64,000 bases of DNA from Lachnospiraceae bacterium (lineage in GTDB: Bacteria > Bacillota > Clostridia > Lachnospirales > Lachnospiraceae), in contig JAFUNC010000007.1 in NCBI GenBank assembly GCA_017473115.1, forward strand, positions 1 through 64,000. The letters are read 5' to 3'. Made by a program: the position numbers and the translations under genes. The notes beneath the pieces are model-generated. The model saw only the letters and a program-made list of their open reading frames with translations. It did not search any database and had not been told where the DNA came from. This document shows positions 25,466 to 35,082 of this stretch, piece by piece; positions within the stretch are counted from its first letter, which is position 1; each line of letters opens with the position of its first letter.

Positions 25466-28400
25466 TTATTGCTCTTTCTGTGACACTCGCATGCCATCCT
25501 CTGAAATACTTACATATCCTCTCTGCTCCGCATAAGAAATGGCAATCCCCACCACCTGATCAATGCTTGCGGTTACACGGTTAAAACCAAATACCTTGGC
25601 AATTTCTTTGACCAAATCATCTCTGGACAGAGATACATTCAAATCTGTCAATTCGCTGACCGCATTCACTACTTCTTCTGCCGGAATCTGACTTAAGGTA
25701 CGTTTCTCCAAATCACCTTCTGCGTGCAAGCGGTAGATTCCGTATTTGCAGGGATCCATATTTTGCAACCACAGGAAGGTATTCCCTGCCGTATTGGTCT
25801 GAATCACGGGAACTTCACGTAAAATTTCCTCAAATACCGCATCTGACTTGGATGTATTACGCATCATACCCCAACAGAGAAGCACTTTCTTTTTCATATA
25901 ATCCATTTCTACAGGTGCTTCTGCCTGTAACGTTTTTTCCATTGCCTTCATAATCTGCAGTTTGGTTTTGGGCTCGTAAAAATCCTCCGAATCTCCCAGC
26001 ACAGGCAATTCAACATGAGTATATTCTCTACGTGCAGACTGTCTCTTGGCAGGAGCGATTGCTTCTGCATTGTCTGTGCTGATACTTCCTGCTATAACCT
26101 CAGTGTTGACTTCGTCGATTACTTCGACATCTGAAGTTGCACTCCCGGGAGCCGATACACCTGTAGCATCCTCGGCATTTGCATCTCCACTTTCATACTG
26201 TTTTGCATCACCGTCTCCGACTTCTGTCGCATCTGAACTTTCTTCTTCCGCATACAACTCCGGATGCAAAATCCGTTTCATTGCCTCTTCTATCTTAGCA
26301 AACTCGCGCTCCGGCGTATCCAACCAGTCCAGGGTCCATACACGATGCAAATTCCATCCTAATCCCTTTAACACAGAAGGCTGACCAAGATTACGGTCCC
26401 TGGCCGTTGCCGTAGCCATGTAATTCTCACCATCCAGTAAAATACCAAGACAATACTTGTCCGGATTTTCAGGATCCATCACGCCGATGTCCATTTTATA
26501 CTCGGAAGTTCCGATGTCCAAATCCGCATCATAACCCGCTTCTTGTAAACGAGCCACAATGGATTTCGCCACATCGCTGTTACGAAGTTTCATTGTGTCT
26601 GCACTCTGATAAAATGCGTTTTTACCCCTTGCCGCAAATTCCAGGAATCCTTTCAAGCCAACAATACCCGCTGCCGCAGTTCTGGACAAATCCAATTTCT
26701 CCGGACGGAAGGATGAATAAATCATCATACTCTTTCTGGAACGTGAAATTGCCACGTTCAGTCGTCTCCAACCGCCATCCTGATTTAAAGGGCCGAAGTT
26801 CATGGCAACCCTGCCGTTGGCGTCGGGACCGTAACCTACGGAGAAGAGAATCACATCACGCTCATCCCCCTGCACATTTTCCAAATTCTTAATAAACAAG
26901 GGTTCTTCCACATTCACACAATACTGTTCCAGTTCAGGTTCTTTATGCAGGGCTTCCTGCATCAAATCATCAATCAACTCCTGCTGCACGGAACTGAATG
27001 TAACCACACCGATACTGCTCTTACGCAGTTCTTCATCACGAAGTCTTCTTAAAACTTCTTCTACCACCGCTTCCGCTTCCGCACGGTTCTGTTTTGTTTT
27101 ACCACGGTCATACTGACCTTCCACATAAACCCATTTTACCTCTGATACGCGGTCGTTCGGCGAAGGGAAGGTGTACAACTTATTGTCATAATATGTCATA
27201 TTACTGTAGGCAATCAGACTCTCATGCCGTGAACGATAATGCCATAAAAGATGATTTTGCGGCATGCCGAGAGCAAGACAGTCATCCAGCAAACTTTCCA
27301 TATCTTCTACTTCTATATTTTCCTCGTTATACTGATTGGTCATAAAGAAACTGGTGGGCGGTAACTGTTTAGGATCTCCTACAACAATTACATTTTCTCC
27401 ACGCGCCAAGGCACCTACAGATTCGCCGGTGGGCAACTGGGACGCCTCATCGAAAATAACCAAATCAAACTTCGGGAAGGAAGGGTCAATATACTGCGCC
27501 ACGGATATAGGGCTCATTAACATACAAGGACAGATTCTGCGAAGCAGTACCGGAATTTCATTAAACAATTTACGAATCGGCATTGCTCGTCTTTGGCTCT
27601 TAATTGCCTTACGAAGGATACCGATTTCCGATGTGCCCGCAATTCCTTCGCCCGCTTCCGGAATCCTTGCCGACAACCTTGCCACGGTCTCTTCTCTGGT
27701 AAGAGTTTCAAACTGATTCGAAACCTCGCAAAAACGTTCAATTGCCGCAGTAAATCCGGCGCCGTTAAAATGCGCCAATACATCTCTTGAAGCAATGGCT
27801 CCGCTTGCCGCTGCCTTGGCAAAATTGCACTCAAATGCAGGAATAAATTCGTCCTCTTTTAACTCACCCTTACGATATGCTTCCGTTATTTCCGCAAGCC
27901 CCAATGCCTCAGCATTCTTCTCTGCATTACAATAAGCCACATAAGAACGCAACTCTTCTCCATGGGAAATCCATCCGCCGCATCGTTCAAACAAGGTCGC
28001 AATCAAATCTTCTTCCTTGCGGAAGACATTCCAATCCAAACCAAACCTACTAATCAATTGATTCTCAATTTCAAGGCAAACCTTTGACTTCTCAAGAAAC
28101 AGTTCAAATCCGGCTTTCTCGGCTCTCATAAGTTCCGCCACACCGCCATCCGTAACAAGTCCGGACAATACCGGTGCAAATCCGCTCTTATATTCATTCT
28201 CCGTAAAAATTTTACAAAGTGCCAAATGCTTCTCGTAAACCGCCGTCAAATGCTCCCAATCGGTTTCATCTTTGTTGTACAGTCCCGCGAACGCATTCTC
28301 AAACGCAGGATTCTCTATCATATTTCCCTTCATTTGATGATATAACTCAATACGTTCATACAGCTTCTCCAAATTACCTTCCTGCACCATATTGGTATTC

Positions 28401-31400
28401 ATTGCAAGGAAACGTAATTCTTTTACAAGTGCGTTGATCTCCATTTTTTTCGCAAGGGCCCATTTCCCCTGAGCCGTAATCAAACGCTGTCTTGCATTCA
28501 CAATATCATAATCAAACACCGCAGGTTTAAAATGAGTTAAAAGTTCCTTACGTATATTTTGATAGTCCCTGCCTTTGATAATTTCTGACCGGACAGTATC
28601 TTCGGCTTTTACTGCATACATATCTTTCAGAAGAGGATCATATAATTCTTCCATGCCAAGCAAATAAGATGCTACCCGTTCCAAAAGACATAAGTCATCC
28701 ATAGATGCAGTCTCCGGCAATTCCAAATCAGCACCGAGTTGCGCAAGCACTCCGCCTTTTTCCCTTAATGCAACCTGATAACGACCAAGAATTTCCTCCC
28801 ATTCCTTACGAAGTTGCATGGAATATTCGTATATCTTAAATTCTTTTAAGGCATGATGAACCAAACCACCGCATTCCTTACCGATGGCGGAACATTCCGA
28901 AAGACTTGCCAAACACGCATCATAAGCCTGACGATTAACATCCATGGCCCATTCTTCCGTAAAATAAATCTTATCTTCATAGGCTTTCATCAACTCATAT
29001 TTACCGACCAACTCATAAATCGATAAACCACTTGCCTGTTTTTCATGCAGTGCTTCTACCACTTCATTCAATTTACAACGCTCTGCATATAATTTTTCTG
29101 CATATGCCTGATATTCACCGCTGCTCTTTTTACCGCCTGCTTCCAGCGTACGTTCCAACTGCGCCAAAACAGCCTGTTTCTGAGCCTTATTGGAATGCAA
29201 TTCCAGACAAAAAGGCGCCAATCCCACCTTTTCAAGGCGCTTTTGTACCACAGACAATGCCGCCATTTTCTCCGCAACAAAAAGTACGGATTTCCCCTGG
29301 TACAGCGCATTGGCAATCATATTGGTAATGGTCTGGCTTTTACCGGTTCCCGGCGGTCCGTGAAGAACGAAACTTTCTCCTTTGGCCGCAGTTTCAATGG
29401 CAACAAGTTGCGAAGCATCCGCACTCATGACAACTGCCATATCGCTGGGTTTTACCCTGGCATCCAAACCTTCGGCCACGGTATTTTCCTTCGGTTCCCA
29501 TTCCATTTTACCGGAAATCAAACTTGCAACCACTTTATTGGACATAATCTCTGCGGAACGGTTTCTTAAATCATTCCACATAATAAATCTGCTAAAAGAA
29601 AAGATACCAAGGAAGGTTAACGGAAGCACATCCCAGTTTTTCTTTTCCATAATGCTCTTTCTTACCGTATTCAAAACCAACGGAATATCTACACCGTTTT
29701 CATCCATAGGCAGTGGATCCAATCCGCCGATATCCATACCGAAATCCTGACGTAAAAATTCCAATAACGTAATATTAATCTGCGGTTCCTCGTCACGGGT
29801 ACGGATGTGATAACTTTTATCCTGTAATTTCTTGGTCACATCCACAGGCACCATAACAAGAGGCGCATAGCGGGGTTTCTGGCTCACATCGGATTCATAC
29901 CACTTCAAAAAGCCCAGTGCCAGATACAATGTATTGGAACCGTTTTCTTCCATACTGAGTTTCGCCTGACGCTGCAGATATTTCATACCCTTTGCAAGGT
30001 CTTCCTCCGCCATAAAGGTACGAATTCTTTTACTCTTAAATTCAGACACCGCAATGGTTTTGATTTCTTCCGCGTAATCCGTCACGGAAAAAATTTTATC
30101 CGTCCCCGGAGTCAGATTGGAATCTGCCGGCAGAGGTAAAATTGCAAAATCCTCTCCTTGATTCAATGCATCCTCTAAATGCGCAGGATCATCCGACATC
30201 AGTTGAATACCGGCTTTCGTCACCCGGAAATTCAGCAGGGTATTACGAAGACTTAAATCCAGAAGTTTTCGCTCCCAAAGTTTCTGCTTTGTCATAGTAT
30301 TCTCTGTAACCGTCGCTCCGCGTCCTGCCGTACTTAATTCTTTCGGTGCCTCTGCCTCTGCCGGAGCAGCATCATATGAAACAATGGTATATGTACCGTT
30401 CTCAAGAACTCTTGCAGGCAAAGGTCTGATATTGCCGCCACGGCAACGCTCCACATCAATTGCCATACGGAAATCGTCTTCTTTTGTCAACAGTTCTTTG
30501 GCGGTTTTGCAGGCATCCTCAAAAGACACATTTTTACCTGCTGTCATAACAGTACATTCCGCAACCGCAATTTCATCAATACCTTCTGCGATTCTTTTTA
30601 AAAGTGCCGAAACATCATCCTGCACACACTCCGCAAAAGACTTTTCCTCCAGCCAGCAACCGATATAAGCATGCTCTTTATGTATCATAATCAAAGGATT
30701 TAAACTCATGGCCTCCAATGCCGATGCAAACAACACTGCCAAGTCAAGACAGGTAGCCATCTTCTGTCCCGTAATTTCATCCGGCGTACGAATTTTTTGT
30801 CCCACAGTCTCATAGGATGCAGGCGGCAAACAATATGCAATTGCCTCCTGCTTGATTGCCTCATACACAGCAGCCATCTGCATTCTGACTTCATTGGGAT
30901 TCTGCGTAGAATACCCTAAAACAGAAGGCTCTCCCTTCCATTTCTCAAGCCATGTGGTTGCCTTTGCTACAATTCCCTGTACAGCAGGATGATTGGGCAT
31001 TACAAAAGCACAAAGAAGTTCCGGCATATAAACGGTACCGCTCCACTGACCATAGGGTAAAATTTCAATTTCCACAGTTTCGCTTCCAAGAAGTTCTTCT
31101 CCGTTAAATACTTCTATGGTAATGGTGCCCACTTCTTTTTCGGTAAGAGAAGCAAGATACTCTCCGCTGATTACGGGCACTAAATTTTTCAATTCCGCAT
31201 TCTCACCACCGGCAAGTTTCAAAACAGAAACTTCCATACCGGTAGCAAATGCCGGTGCAAAAGAGATTTTAACAACAAGACCGGTATACTCCTGCTCCGT
31301 CAAGTTGCTGATTCTGATTTTTTTGATTGCGTGAATACGATTTTGATGCATTGAAAAACTAATCGTTTTATTTATAATTCCTTCAATCCGTAATTTTGCT

Positions 31401-31405
31401 TCCAT
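25466..31405 (-). CDS. Multidomain DUF4011-type SF1 helicase with C-terminal Vsr/MTES_1575-like nuclease and DUF3320 (Hhe-like)
   Basis: 1,979 residues. A beta-rich N-terminus (1-115) precedes a transglutaminase-like segment with MATCLDLAVLFASALEAM (Cys219) and HAYIGCW (His245). Next are the DUF4011 motif LWERKLLDLSLRNTLLNFR, Walker A GPPGTGKS (683-690), a long coiled middle, Walker B VIFDEASQLP (Asp1319), and the helicase C-terminal motifs NVQGDERDVILFSVGYG and RRLNVAISRSR. A PD-(D/E)XK-type nuclease follows (YKMDIGVMDPENPDK with Asp1639, then LGILLDGENY), a Ser/Asp/Glu-rich linker, and the DUF3320 winged-helix domain. This order matches Hhe (DUF4011-helicase-Vsr), reported as an antiphage system. 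AAGGAG precedes the ATG. It stands alone, with no partner gene in an operon. Confidence 0.88.
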   Translation of the reverse strand: MEAKLRIEGIINKTISFSMHQNRIHAIKKIRISNLTEQEYTGLVVKISFAPAFATGMEVSVLKLAGGENAELKNLVPVISGEYLASLTEKEVGTITIEVFNGEELLGSETVEIEILPYGQWSGTVYMPELLCAFVMPNHPAVQGIVAKATTWLEKWKGEPSVLGYSTQNPNEVRMQMAAVYEAIKQEAIAYCLPPASYETVGQKIRTPDEITGQKMATCLDLAVLFASALEAMSLNPLIMIHKEHAYIGCWLEEKSFAECVQDDVSALLKRIAEGIDEIAVAECTVMTAGKNVSFEDACKTAKELLTKEDDFRMAIDVERCRGGNIRPLPARVLENGTYTIVSYDAAPAEAEAPKELSTAGRGATVTENTMTKQKLWERKLLDLSLRNTLLNFRVTKAGIQLMSDDPAHLEDALNQGEDFAILPLPADSNLTPGTDKIFSVTDYAEEIKTIAVSEFKSKRIRTFMAEEDLAKGMKYLQRQAKLSMEENGSNTLYLALGFLKWYESDVSQKPRYAPLVMVPVDVTKKLQDKSYHIRTRDEEPQINITLLEFLRQDFGMDIGGLDPLPMDENGVDIPLVLNTVRKSIMEKKNWDVLPLTFLGIFSFSRFIMWNDLRNRSAEIMSNKVVASLISGKMEWEPKENTVAEGLDARVKPSDMAVVMSADASQLVAIETAAKGESFVLHGPPGTGKSQTITNMIANALYQGKSVLFVAEKMAALSVVQKRLEKVGLAPFCLELHSNKAQKQAVLAQLERTLEAGGKKSSGEYQAYAEKLYAERCKLNEVVEALHEKQASGLSIYELVGKYELMKAYEDKIYFTEEWAMDVNRQAYDACLASLSECSAIGKECGGLVHHALKEFKIYEYSMQLRKEWEEILGRYQVALREKGGVLAQLGADLELPETASMDDLCLLERVASYLLGMEELYDPLLKDMYAVKAEDTVRSEIIKGRDYQNIRKELLTHFKPAVFDYDIVNARQRLITAQGKWALAKKMEINALVKELRFLAMNTNMVQEGNLEKLYERIELYHQMKGNMIENPAFENAFAGLYNKDETDWEHLTAVYEKHLALCKIFTENEYKSGFAPVLSGLVTDGGVAELMRAEKAGFELFLEKSKVCLEIENQLISRFGLDWNVFRKEEDLIATLFERCGGWISHGEELRSYVAYCNAEKNAEALGLAEITEAYRKGELKEDEFIPAFECNFAKAAASGAIASRDVLAHFNGAGFTAAIERFCEVSNQFETLTREETVARLSARIPEAGEGIAGTSEIGILRKAIKSQRRAMPIRKLFNEIPVLLRRICPCMLMSPISVAQYIDPSFPKFDLVIFDEASQLPTGESVGALARGENVIVVGDPKQLPPTSFFMTNQYNEENIEVEDMESLLDDCLALGMPQNHLLWHYRSRHESLIAYSNMTYYDNKLYTFPSPNDRVSEVKWVYVEGQYDRGKTKQNRAEAEAVVEEVLRRLRDEELRKSSIGVVTFSSVQQELIDDLMQEALHKEPELEQYCVNVEEPLFIKNLENVQGDERDVILFSVGYGPDANGRVAMNFGPLNQDGGWRRLNVAISRSRKSMMIYSSFRPEKLDLSRTAAAGIVGLKGFLEFAARGKNAFYQSADTMKLRNSDVAKSIVARLQEAGYDADLDIGTSEYKMDIGVMDPENPDKYCLGILLDGENYMATATARDRNLGQPSVLKGLGWNLHRVWTLDWLDTPEREFAKIEEAMKRILHPELYAEEESSDATEVGDGDAKQYESGDANAEDATGVSAPGSATSDVEVIDEVNTEVIAGSISTDNAEAIAPAKRQSARREYTHVELPVLGDSEDFYEPKTKLQIMKAMEKTLQAEAPVEMDYMKKKVLLCWGMMRNTSKSDAVFEEILREVPVIQTNTAGNTFLWLQNMDPCKYGIYRLHAEGDLEKRTLSQIPAEEVVNAVSELTDLNVSLSRDDLVKEIAKVFGFNRVTASIDQVVGIAISYAEQRGYVSISEDGMRVSQKEQ

Positions 31406-31476
31406 CCTCTTTTGCTCCTTTTATATAAAATAAACCTGTCTTTTATTATAACAAAATATACCGTTCACCGCCACTG

Positions 31477-32556
31477 TCAACGCAGAATTTTCCTTCCTGG
31501 CAACATATAAATCATCAACCTTGCAAATACAATGAGAGACTCCCTGTCATATTTACAATTCCCGCGAAATTTCTTTAATACTTCCAGCGCATACTCTTTA
31601 TTCAGTTCCGGCAAATTCCGCAATCCGCTGTCCCTTGCCGCCTGAAAGAAACTGTCTATAACACCTCGGCATTTTTCTTTGGATGCTGTAAGAATTCTGG
31701 CATTCAACCTTTCTCCGCTCTTTCGTCTTTCACAATTGTATTTACAAACTTTTCGCAGTCTTCCGTGAAACAGTTCCCATTGATACGGATCATGCTGTTG
31801 CATTCCTTTGGACTTACACTCTACCATAAAAGTAGTTGCACTATCATTTAGCAGAAGACCAATAAAACTTTCCGGTGCAACATATTTCCGGATGCGGGGA
31901 AGTAATTCCCTGTATTCTTTCTTGGAAAGAAATTCATTCCAAAATCCCGGACCGTCAAAATTATAGATACGACGGATTCTGGTACGGATATGCTCATCGC
32001 AACAGGACGCAGCATATACCCCCAAATTACCACCTTTGGAATGGCCGCAAACAATCAATGGAGTCTTAATCCGTTCTCCCACCTGATTTAAATAAAGAGC
32101 CGCACACGCCTGGGCAGGCACAGGAAACCGATATACCATACTGAAACTTTCCTGCCATCCGTTAAGGCTTTCGTCCGTTCCGCGAAACGTTACACAAGAC
32201 CATCCGCAAGGCAAAAGAAACGTCAGGGCGGACATCTGTACATTCACGTCTTCATTCCAAAGTTCCACATAATAATTTAATTTTATCTCACCAAACCGTC
32301 TGCTGTTTGCTGTTTGAAAAAACAACTCTCTGTTTCCCTGCTTAAACACAGAGCCGCGAATCATAGGTTCCAAATCTCCGATATAGAGAGTATCTTTCAG
32401 CCGCACGGCTTCTCTGTTTTCCTTCAAATAAGGCACCGCACTTGACCAATCCATATAAGATAATTGTGCCAAAACCAATGCATCCGCAGATGAAAAATGT
32501 CGTTCCGAAAAAGTTTCGTTTCCATAGGTTCTTACGTAATCCAAAATATTGCTCAT
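31477..32556 (-). CDS. DUF2974 (Mbeg1-like) alpha/beta hydrolase
   Basis: A 359-residue lipase-like alpha/beta hydrolase of the DUF2974 family. The nucleophile elbow is CGHSKGGNLGVYAA (Ser near residue 172), preceded by the strand FRGTDESLNGWQESFSM that helps form the oxyanion hole. DGPGFW after the elbow is also typical of the family. Cytoplasmic, with no signal peptide. Substrates are unknown for these proteins. The start MSNILDYVRTYG is the usual family N-terminus, although the ribosome site is weak. The 127 bp before the next gene downstream hold nothing recognisable. Confidence 0.88.
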   Translation of the reverse strand: MSNILDYVRTYGNETFSERHFSSADALVLAQLSYMDWSSAVPYLKENREAVRLKDTLYIGDLEPMIRGSVFKQGNRELFFQTANSRRFGEIKLNYYVELWNEDVNVQMSALTFLLPCGWSCVTFRGTDESLNGWQESFSMVYRFPVPAQACAALYLNQVGERIKTPLIVCGHSKGGNLGVYAASCCDEHIRTRIRRIYNFDGPGFWNEFLSKKEYRELLPRIRKYVAPESFIGLLLNDSATTFMVECKSKGMQQHDPYQWELFHGRLRKVCKYNCERRKSGERLNARILTASKEKCRGVIDSFFQAARDSGLRNLPELNKEYALEVLKKFRGNCKYDRESLIVFARLMIYMLPGRKILR

Positions 32557-32683
32557 CCACTCATCTTCTTTCTATCTGTTTTTGAACAATATTCTTTCCT
32601 TTTTTATCTGCTTTTACTACAACGGTCTGTAAAAATTTAAAAATCATCGGGTTCGTTACTTATGAAACGCAGGGCCAAACATT

Positions 32684-33256
32684 TTATACCGTTTCCGCTC
32701 CCTTTAAACGTTCCAACAACTCCGATGCGATTGCTTTATACTCTTCTTCCACTTCTTCAAAAGGTCTGTAATCTATCTCCGGAATCCGAACAACTTTATA
32801 CCCTTCTTCCGGTGCCGGCTCTTTCAATAGTTCAACCAAATCATAGGTTAAAAGCGCCCTGTCCACTTCCATAATATGGTCCCATTCCTCTTTACTCAAA
32901 TCTGACAAGTCAAACTTTTCATATACTGCTTTTAGAAAGCGGTCTTCGATTTCATAATATTGCGGCATATATACTTTAATGGGAGTAATCAAATCACTCA
33001 TATAGGCTTCCGCCGCATCATGCAAAAGGCAACCTAATTGCAGACGCTCACTCCATCCTCTTGCCTTGGCTTCTTTGGCACAATTAATACAATGCTGACC
33101 TACGGAATAAAAATGCACCACCTGACCGTTTCCGCGACACATCAACGATAACGCATGCGCTATGTCTTCCAACGTGATATCCTCCGGTTGCACTTCTAAA
33201 GGGTCTACTTTTTTACCCGTATAAGTCTTTAAATAATTTTGGGGTTCTTTCTTCAT
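32684..33256 (-). CDS. HD-domain phosphohydrolase, YfbR/5'-deoxynucleotidase-like
   Basis: 190 residues with the YfbR-type HD metal ligands: VVHFYSVGQHCINCA (H), GCLLHDAAEAYMSDLITPIK (HD, then the E-A-Y-x-x-D motif), and EVDRALLTYDL (D). The family hydrolyses deoxynucleoside monophosphates. It is a soluble protein of the usual length. GGAGAGATAAA precedes the ATG. It lies next to the divergent tRNA-Pro promoter and appears to be transcribed alone. Confidence 0.88.
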   Translation of the reverse strand: MKKEPQNYLKTYTGKKVDPLEVQPEDITLEDIAHALSLMCRGNGQVVHFYSVGQHCINCAKEAKARGWSERLQLGCLLHDAAEAYMSDLITPIKVYMPQYYEIEDRFLKAVYEKFDLSDLSKEEWDHIMEVDRALLTYDLVELLKEPAPEEGYKVVRIPEIDYRPFEEVEEEYKAIASELLERLKGAETV

Positions 33257-33310
33257 TTTATCTCTCCAAATAACATATTTTTCTCTTTTTTTATTTTTTT
33301 CAAAAAATGC

Positions 33311-33340
33311 TTGACTTCCGCATAGGTTTCGGCTTATAAT
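33311..33340 (+). promoter_or_regulatory. Promoter for tRNA-Pro
   Basis: TTGACT, an 18-bp spacer and a perfect TATAAT. The start point is predicted about 25-28 nt before the tRNA. Confidence 0.75.
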
Positions 33341-33374
33341 AGCATTCGTGAGTTACGGAAACTCATACATCTAT

Positions 33375-33449
33375 CGGGGTGTGGCTCAGTTTGGCTAGAG
33401 CGCTGCCTTAGGGAGGCAGAGGTCGCAAGTTCGAATCTTGTCACTCCGA
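33375..33449 (+). tRNA. tRNA-Pro (anticodon AGG)
   Basis: Acceptor stem CGGGGTG pairs with CACTCCG (one G-T). Anticodon stem CTGCC/GGCAG encloses TTAGGGA, so the anticodon is AGG. The T-arm GCAAGTTCGAATCTTGT is intact. CCA is not encoded. Confidence 0.95.
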
Positions 33450-33471
33450 TTTTTTTATTTTAACACAATGC

Positions 33472-33506
33472 AAAGACAGAATCAATTTTGATTCTGTCTT
33501 TTTTAT
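33472..33506 (+). terminator. Rho-independent terminator after tRNA-Pro
   Basis: AAGACAGAATCAA pairs with TTGATTCTGTCTT with almost no loop, followed by TTTTTATT. Confidence 0.85.
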
Positions 33507-33512
33507 TATAAC

Positions 33513-33541
33513 AAAAAGCGGAAGCCTTATGAGGCCTCCGC
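33513..33541 (-). terminator. Terminator overlapping the stop codon of the Cys-rich membrane protein gene
   Basis: On the minus strand GCGGAGGCCT pairs with AGGCTTCCGC (one G-U) and is followed by TTTTTGTT. The TAA stop of the 33527-34270 gene lies in the loop. Confidence 0.8.
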
Positions 33542-34270
33542 ACTATCCTGTTTCTTTTGATTCTTTTTGTATCTGTACGGACATAATCCATGATTACAAT
33601 GAACGCAATTTAAAGTTTCATTGCTGCTTCCGTAAAACCGCTCCGGGTGCTTATAATAGGACACCTCCCAAAGGATAGTATAAACCAAGGCAATCGCACC
33701 CAAACTCCAGGAATACCAACTTGGCACCAACAGTAACGGCGTTACCAACATAATAGCGTCCCAATTATAAATACGGCATACATTACAACATCTGTGACGT
33801 AAAAAAAGAATCCTAAAGGGGCAAATTCCAAAAACGCATATCATATCTCCTATGAAATATAAAAGCATAAAACCAAACAATTCCTGCGGTCTGAAAATTC
33901 CCAAAAGATACAGTACCAGCCAAACTCCATTCATTAGAAAAAATGCTGCCAACGTAACTACGGTTCTTCTGTCTATGGTCTTTTTATATTTCAGTTCTTT
34001 CTCCGAAAAAGTTCCGTTTTTCGCATAACTCCCTGATGCCTTAAAATATCTCTTTAAATATTTTTGCTGACCGATATGGTGAAAGCTCCCCGGGATAAAT
34101 CTCCATGACAAATCCACCAAAAGAAGTACCCAAAAAATATCAACACCAATCCATCGTTCCGACGATGTAAAATTAAGATTCTCGGGATTCTGTATGTACA
34201 TATATCCAAAAATAAAAAGCGCTAAAATGCCAATAACAAACTTGCCATAATAATAAAAAGATGGTTTCAT
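33527..34270 (-). CDS. Membrane protein with two cysteine clusters, unknown function
   Basis: 247 residues with about six membrane helices. Cysteines are grouped as CVFGICPFRI and RHRCCNVCRIYNWD (residues about 146-168), and as NCVHCNHGLCPYR near residue 225. These spacings resemble iron-sulfur or zinc ligands on the cytoplasmic side. The arrangement CPFR..R.RCCN.CR..NWD looks conserved enough to be a family signature, but I cannot name the family. AAAGGAACG precedes the ATG. The adjacent downstream-strand genes give no clear functional link. Confidence 0.7.
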   Translation of the reverse strand: MKPSFYYYGKFVIGILALFIFGYMYIQNPENLNFTSSERWIGVDIFWVLLLVDLSWRFIPGSFHHIGQQKYLKRYFKASGSYAKNGTFSEKELKYKKTIDRRTVVTLAAFFLMNGVWLVLYLLGIFRPQELFGFMLLYFIGDMICVFGICPFRILFLRHRCCNVCRIYNWDAIMLVTPLLLVPSWYSWSLGAIALVYTILWEVSYYKHPERFYGSSNETLNCVHCNHGLCPYRYKKNQKKQDSAEAS

Positions 34271-34341
34271 TATATGCGTTCCTTTAAAAAAGATAAAGAA
34301 AAACCAGGTGAATCAATTCCCCTGGTTTTAATCGTTACATT

Positions 34342-34542
34342 CTAATATACCGTAATGGTCTCAATTACCAACTGAGACTTATAATCCACATTTGCCTTAT
34401 CAATCTTCTTCTGTAATTCCAACTCACTCTTACATTTTAATGCTGACGTAACATCTACCGTCATATAGAATCCACGAAGAAATTTCTCAGCCAGATATTC
34501 ATCTGTTCTGGTATTATGTGCAATATAATATTGATCTGCCAT
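34342..34542 (-). CDS. Small hypothetical protein, 66 residues
   Basis: Unrecognised. A soluble, mixed alpha/beta-looking peptide (MADQYYIAHNTRTDEYLAEK...) with no membrane segment and a single cysteine. A very strong AAAGGAGG ribosome site 8 nt before the ATG supports it as a real gene. It lies 64 bp after the zinc-ribbon gene on the same strand, so the two may form an operon. Confidence 0.65.
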   Translation of the reverse strand: MADQYYIAHNTRTDEYLAEKFLRGFYMTVDVTSALKCKSELELQKKIDKANVDYKSQLVIETITVY

Positions 34543-34606
34543 ATTCCATTCCTCCTTTATTCACTCTTACACAAACTCCATTGCTTATCCCCTAAATAAA
34601 CAACTT

Positions 34607-34981
34607 CTATACGCTTTCGGAATTAGGCTGAACTCCCTCTAACTCTAATAAATCTTCGGCCACAGCCTCTAATTTAATACCGCAACGGTTACAAAATGCA
34701 CTTTCATACGGTAAAACATTTCCACATCCTTCACATATACGCATTCCCTGTAACTTCATCTTACGATTAATCCATACTTTACGGTTAAACTCCAATTTAT
34801 TAATGTTATCAACTGCAACCTTATAATCCGCATCGATTTCTTCGTTGTCTTTGTTTGCCTTATAAAAGGCTTCACCCAACTGATAAATCATATTCTTCTT
34901 CTGTGTATCCACCTGAAGAATACTTCCGTCAATGCGCTTTGCATCGGTTGCACTGAGTTCGTTCTGTGCTTTCCATGCCAT
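34607..34981 (-). CDS. Zinc-ribbon protein with helical N-terminus
   Basis: 124 residues. The N-terminal 75 residues are helical and likely coiled coil (KRIDGSILQVDTQKKNMIYQLGEAFYKA...). A C-terminal zinc ribbon has CEGCGNVLPYESAFCNRCG (four cysteines, C-x2-C-x11-C-x2-C), then an acidic tail. AAAGGGGGA precedes the ATG. Proteins of this type often serve as adaptors, but no partner can be named. Confidence 0.75.
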   Translation of the reverse strand: MAWKAQNELSATDAKRIDGSILQVDTQKKNMIYQLGEAFYKANKDNEEIDADYKVAVDNINKLEFNRKVWINRKMKLQGMRICEGCGNVLPYESAFCNRCGIKLEAVAEDLLELEGVQPNSESV

Positions 34982-35082
34982 CTTATTTTCCCCCTTTAAT
35001 CATAGCGTATGGTAGCCCACCATCTCTATAATTATATTATATCTTATGATTTTCAAAAGTCAATGTGTTAGTTAGGTCTTTG

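Noticed and set aside
26046..26384. Plus-strand Ser/Ala-rich frame within the DUF4011 helicase gene
   Set aside because: Antisense of the low-complexity linker between nuclease and DUF3320 domains; no independent support.
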